From: an uncultured Clostridia bacterium
GTDB lineage: Bacteria > Bacillota > Clostridia > TANB77 > CAG-508
Assembly (NCBI GenBank): GCA_947628715.1
Contig: CANRAW010000006.1
Location: 1 to 63,259, forward strand
Direction: 5' to 3'
DNA: 63,259 bases
Part shown: piece by piece, positions 62,003 through 63,259 of the stretch
How positions within the stretch are numbered: the stretch's first letter is position 1
Layout: each line of letters starts with the position of its first letter
Made by a program: the position numbers and the translations under genes
Notes under the pieces: model-generated
The model's input: only the letters and a program-made list of their open reading frames with translations
Databases searched by the model: none
Told to the model about the DNA's origin: nothing

Positions 62003-62115
62003 TTAATTGATTTTCCTCTATTTTGTTTTGCAAATATACATAGCAATTAACATTGCTATTTTAGAAAAAAGTTGCAACTTTTTCCATAGCAATAAAAAGG
62101 AGGAAAATCAATTAA
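62003..62115 (-). promoter_or_regulatory. Large intercistronic hairpin before the second secreted protein gene
   Basis: Perfect 16-base arms TTAATTGATTTTCCTC (62003-62018) and GAGGAAAATCAATTAA (62100-62115) enclose further stems (AGCAAT...ATTGCT; AAAAAGTTGCAACTTTTT). The RNA structure lies directly upstream of the Shine-Dalgarno of the 61990 gene and could set the ratio between the two secreted proteins or block read-through. Confidence 0.7.
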
Positions 62116-62130
62116 TTCTTAAGTGTTCAT

Positions 62131-62628
62131 TTAGTCGTTTTGAACATATTCTATAACTCCTATAATTTTTTTGCTTTTTACAGATGGTACTTCCGTAGTT
62201 TCTTTGTTATATATAACTTTTACTTCACATGTGGTTTCCGTTCCAGCTTTTAATGACTGAGCAGGGTTTGTTATTTCATAGCTAATTGCTGGAGAACCGT
62301 TTTCATCATCTGGTATAAAATCTGCGCTACTTAAAACAGCATCAATTGTTCCAGCATTTTTAATTGTTATTATATATGTGATTGTGTCTCCTGGTTTTTG
62401 TAATTTTGCATCAAAAATAGCTTTGGTATTAGAATACTTTGGTGTTCCTGCATCACAGCCTGGACTAATATTTTCGGCACTAATTCCTGTAATTTTAATA
62501 TTCCACTCGCCTATAATTTTACTTTGTCCATTTATATCTAATTGAGTAGCAAATGCAGAATACGCTACAGCCATAGCTGTAATTATTATTAAAATTATTA
62601 TTACTATTATATTTCTATAATATCTCAT
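62131..62628 (-). CDS. TasA/camelysin-like secreted protein
   Basis: This 165-residue protein has a signal peptide (about 1-27: IIVIIILIIITAMAVAYSAF) and the SipW-type cleavage region AYSAFATQLDINGQSKI. The mature domain is a beta-sandwich (ITYIITIKNAGTIDAVLSSA, then CEVKVIYNKETTEV) like TasA/CalY fibre subunits. It is the first gene of the operon, with GGGAGGAG upstream. A promoter-like TGAACA (62700-62695), 17-base spacer, TATAAT (62677-62672) lies ahead of it. It probably builds or anchors a surface fibre. Confidence 0.78.
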   Translation of the reverse strand: MRYYRNIIVIIILIIITAMAVAYSAFATQLDINGQSKIIGEWNIKITGISAENISPGCDAGTPKYSNTKAIFDAKLQKPGDTITYIITIKNAGTIDAVLSSADFIPDDENGSPAISYEITNPAQSLKAGTETTCEVKVIYNKETTEVPSVKSKKIIGVIEYVQND

Positions 62629-62753
62629 AATTTTGCTCCTCCCTAGTTTTAAGCATATTATATTGTACTATATTATATGTTTTTATCTTATTTATGTTCA
62701 CTACATCTTGATATTAATTAATAGTACAACTGATATATTCATACTAACGAGTG

Positions 62754-63042
62754 GATAACATCTCCGGTTATTATGAAATTTGCCGAAAACCTAGCTAGAG
62801 CCTATGTTAATGATACTTATATTTATGGTTATCCTGCTAAAAAGATTTTAGATTCTACTTCTATTTACATAGTGCCTATGTGTAATCCTGATGGAGTTGA
62901 TTTAGTTACGGGGGCTTTATCTGAAGATTCTGATTATTACAAAAATGCTCAAAAAATTGCTGAGAATTACCCCAATATTACTTTTCCTACTCGGTTGGAA
63001 AGCAAATATCGAGGGTGTGGATTTAAAAATATACCAACCATT
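62754..63042 (+). pseudogene. M14 peptidase, middle part after the element (one CGGT shift), cut again at its end
   Basis: Reading resumes in frame at W of HAKEW: ITSPVIMKFAENLARAYVND, then the conserved block STSIYIVPMCNPDGVDLVTG. CGGT 62992-62995 is read as Gly (FPTGWKANIEGVDL). Family members then continue GVDLNxxxPxxW, but here sequence homology stops after GTG-GAT-TTA near 63030-63042 and a stop soon follows. A second element seems to begin there. Exact boundaries cannot be fixed without its other end. Confidence 0.8.
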
Positions 63043-63066
63043 TTGCAAATTCTTGTAACTCTTTAA

Positions 63067-63259
63067 TTACACGACTTTGCGTTTTTGATTGTTTTCATTT
63101 ATTATTTCTTCAATTTTGATAAATTCATCTAGATTCTCATTAATAGAATTTAATTTTGAAAAGTTAAAATATATGTATACACTTTTGTCTTTATCAATCT
63201 CTATTTTATTGATTAAACGATATAAATATATTTTATCAATTTGCTCTAATTTCAAAAAA
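63067..63259 (-). CDS. C-terminus of a second large serine recombinase (partial)
   Basis: A frame open to the window edge ends at 63067. It has LEQIDKIYLYRLINKIEIDK and VYIYFNFSKL, matching the C-terminal strand region of the recombinase at 56882 (LDKIIIYRNKNLEFRLKVNF). Its stop lies about 25 bases from the point where peptidase homology ends, the same geometry as the first element. The start and catalytic domain lie outside the window. Confidence 0.65.
   Translation of the reverse strand, partial: FLKLEQIDKIYLYRLINKIEIDKDKSVYIYFNFSKLNSINENLDEFIKIEEIINENNQKRKVV

Larger units (their letters stand above)
56836..62753. mobile_element. Serine-recombinase integrative element carrying a SipW/TasA-like operon
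   Basis: This segment of about 5.9 kb lies between two copies of GAGTG (56831-56835 and 62749-62753) that split the M14 peptidase gene without loss of coding sequence. The recombinase gene is at the left end, with its stop about 45 bases from the junction, as is usual for serine-integrase elements. The rebuilt attP has inverted ATACT / AGTAT arms around the core. Cargo, all minus strand, is a 67-residue protein, a DUF5305-like protein, a signal peptidase and two secreted proteins. No replication or conjugation genes are present. Confidence 0.85.

Overview
The window is a very AT-rich chromosomal segment from a Gram-positive, clostridia-like bacterium. The evidence is the rpmG-secE-nusG-rplK-rplA-rplJ-rplL cluster with an L10 leader, an AgrBD-type peptide quorum-sensing locus, thioester/CnaB adhesins, SipW/TasA-like genes and a large serine recombinase. 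I cannot name the species; an uncultivated gut Clostridia lineage would fit.

The most striking property is a decoding anomaly. Every apparent reading-frame break in otherwise normal genes (glf, uvrC, rluA, comEC, trmFO, an amidase, glycosyltransferases, an FAD/Rieske oxidoreductase, an M14 peptidase and two giant adhesins) lies at an in-frame CGG codon. Reading CGGN as a single glycine (a +1 step) restores full-length proteins in every case. I count 26 such sites (16 CGGA, 6 CGGT, 3 CGGC, 1 CGGG) and found no in-frame CGG read as arginine. CGG trinucleotides in the other two phases cause no break. Coding regions below are given as full genes on this reading, with the shift positions listed.

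Layout. 355-8394 (minus) is a surface-polysaccharide operon: UDP-galactopyranose mutase, flippase, a galactofuranosyltransferase-like enzyme, a Wzy-type polymerase fused to a GT4 glycosyltransferase, a GT2 enzyme and a DUF4422 enzyme. 8464-13841 is a doubled AgrC/AgrA-type system (regulator-kinase, kinase-regulator), each half with its own near-identical promoter, followed by a minus-strand agrB-agrD pair. 14022-24593 holds housekeeping and envelope genes: rluA-like, a methyltransferase, uvrC, hpt, a GGDEF protein, an N-acetylmuramoyl-L-alanine amidase, comEC and an SH3b-NlpC/P60 hydrolase. 24710-28149 is the ribosomal/NusG operon, preceded by a strong promoter and a perfect palindrome, then a coiled-coil protein (28343-29974).

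30156-50101 is an adhesin island with three huge secreted proteins (about 2737, 1593 and 1654 residues). Each has an N-terminal thioester-type domain, most have CnaB and DUF11-like repeats, and all have the same C-terminal membrane anchor. trmFO and a tiny membrane-protein gene lie between the second and third. Each adhesin gene has a similar upstream hairpin-promoter module. 50518-56116 has tRNA-Arg(ACG), an AbiEi-type antitoxin, an oxidoreductase, a WalJ-type MBL protein and murA.

56281-63259 is a peptidoglycan M14 peptidase gene interrupted exactly at its HxxE zinc motif by a 5.9-kb serine-recombinase element. The element carries a TasA/SipW-like surface operon. The peptidase gene appears to be cut a second time, near the window end, by another serine recombinase element.
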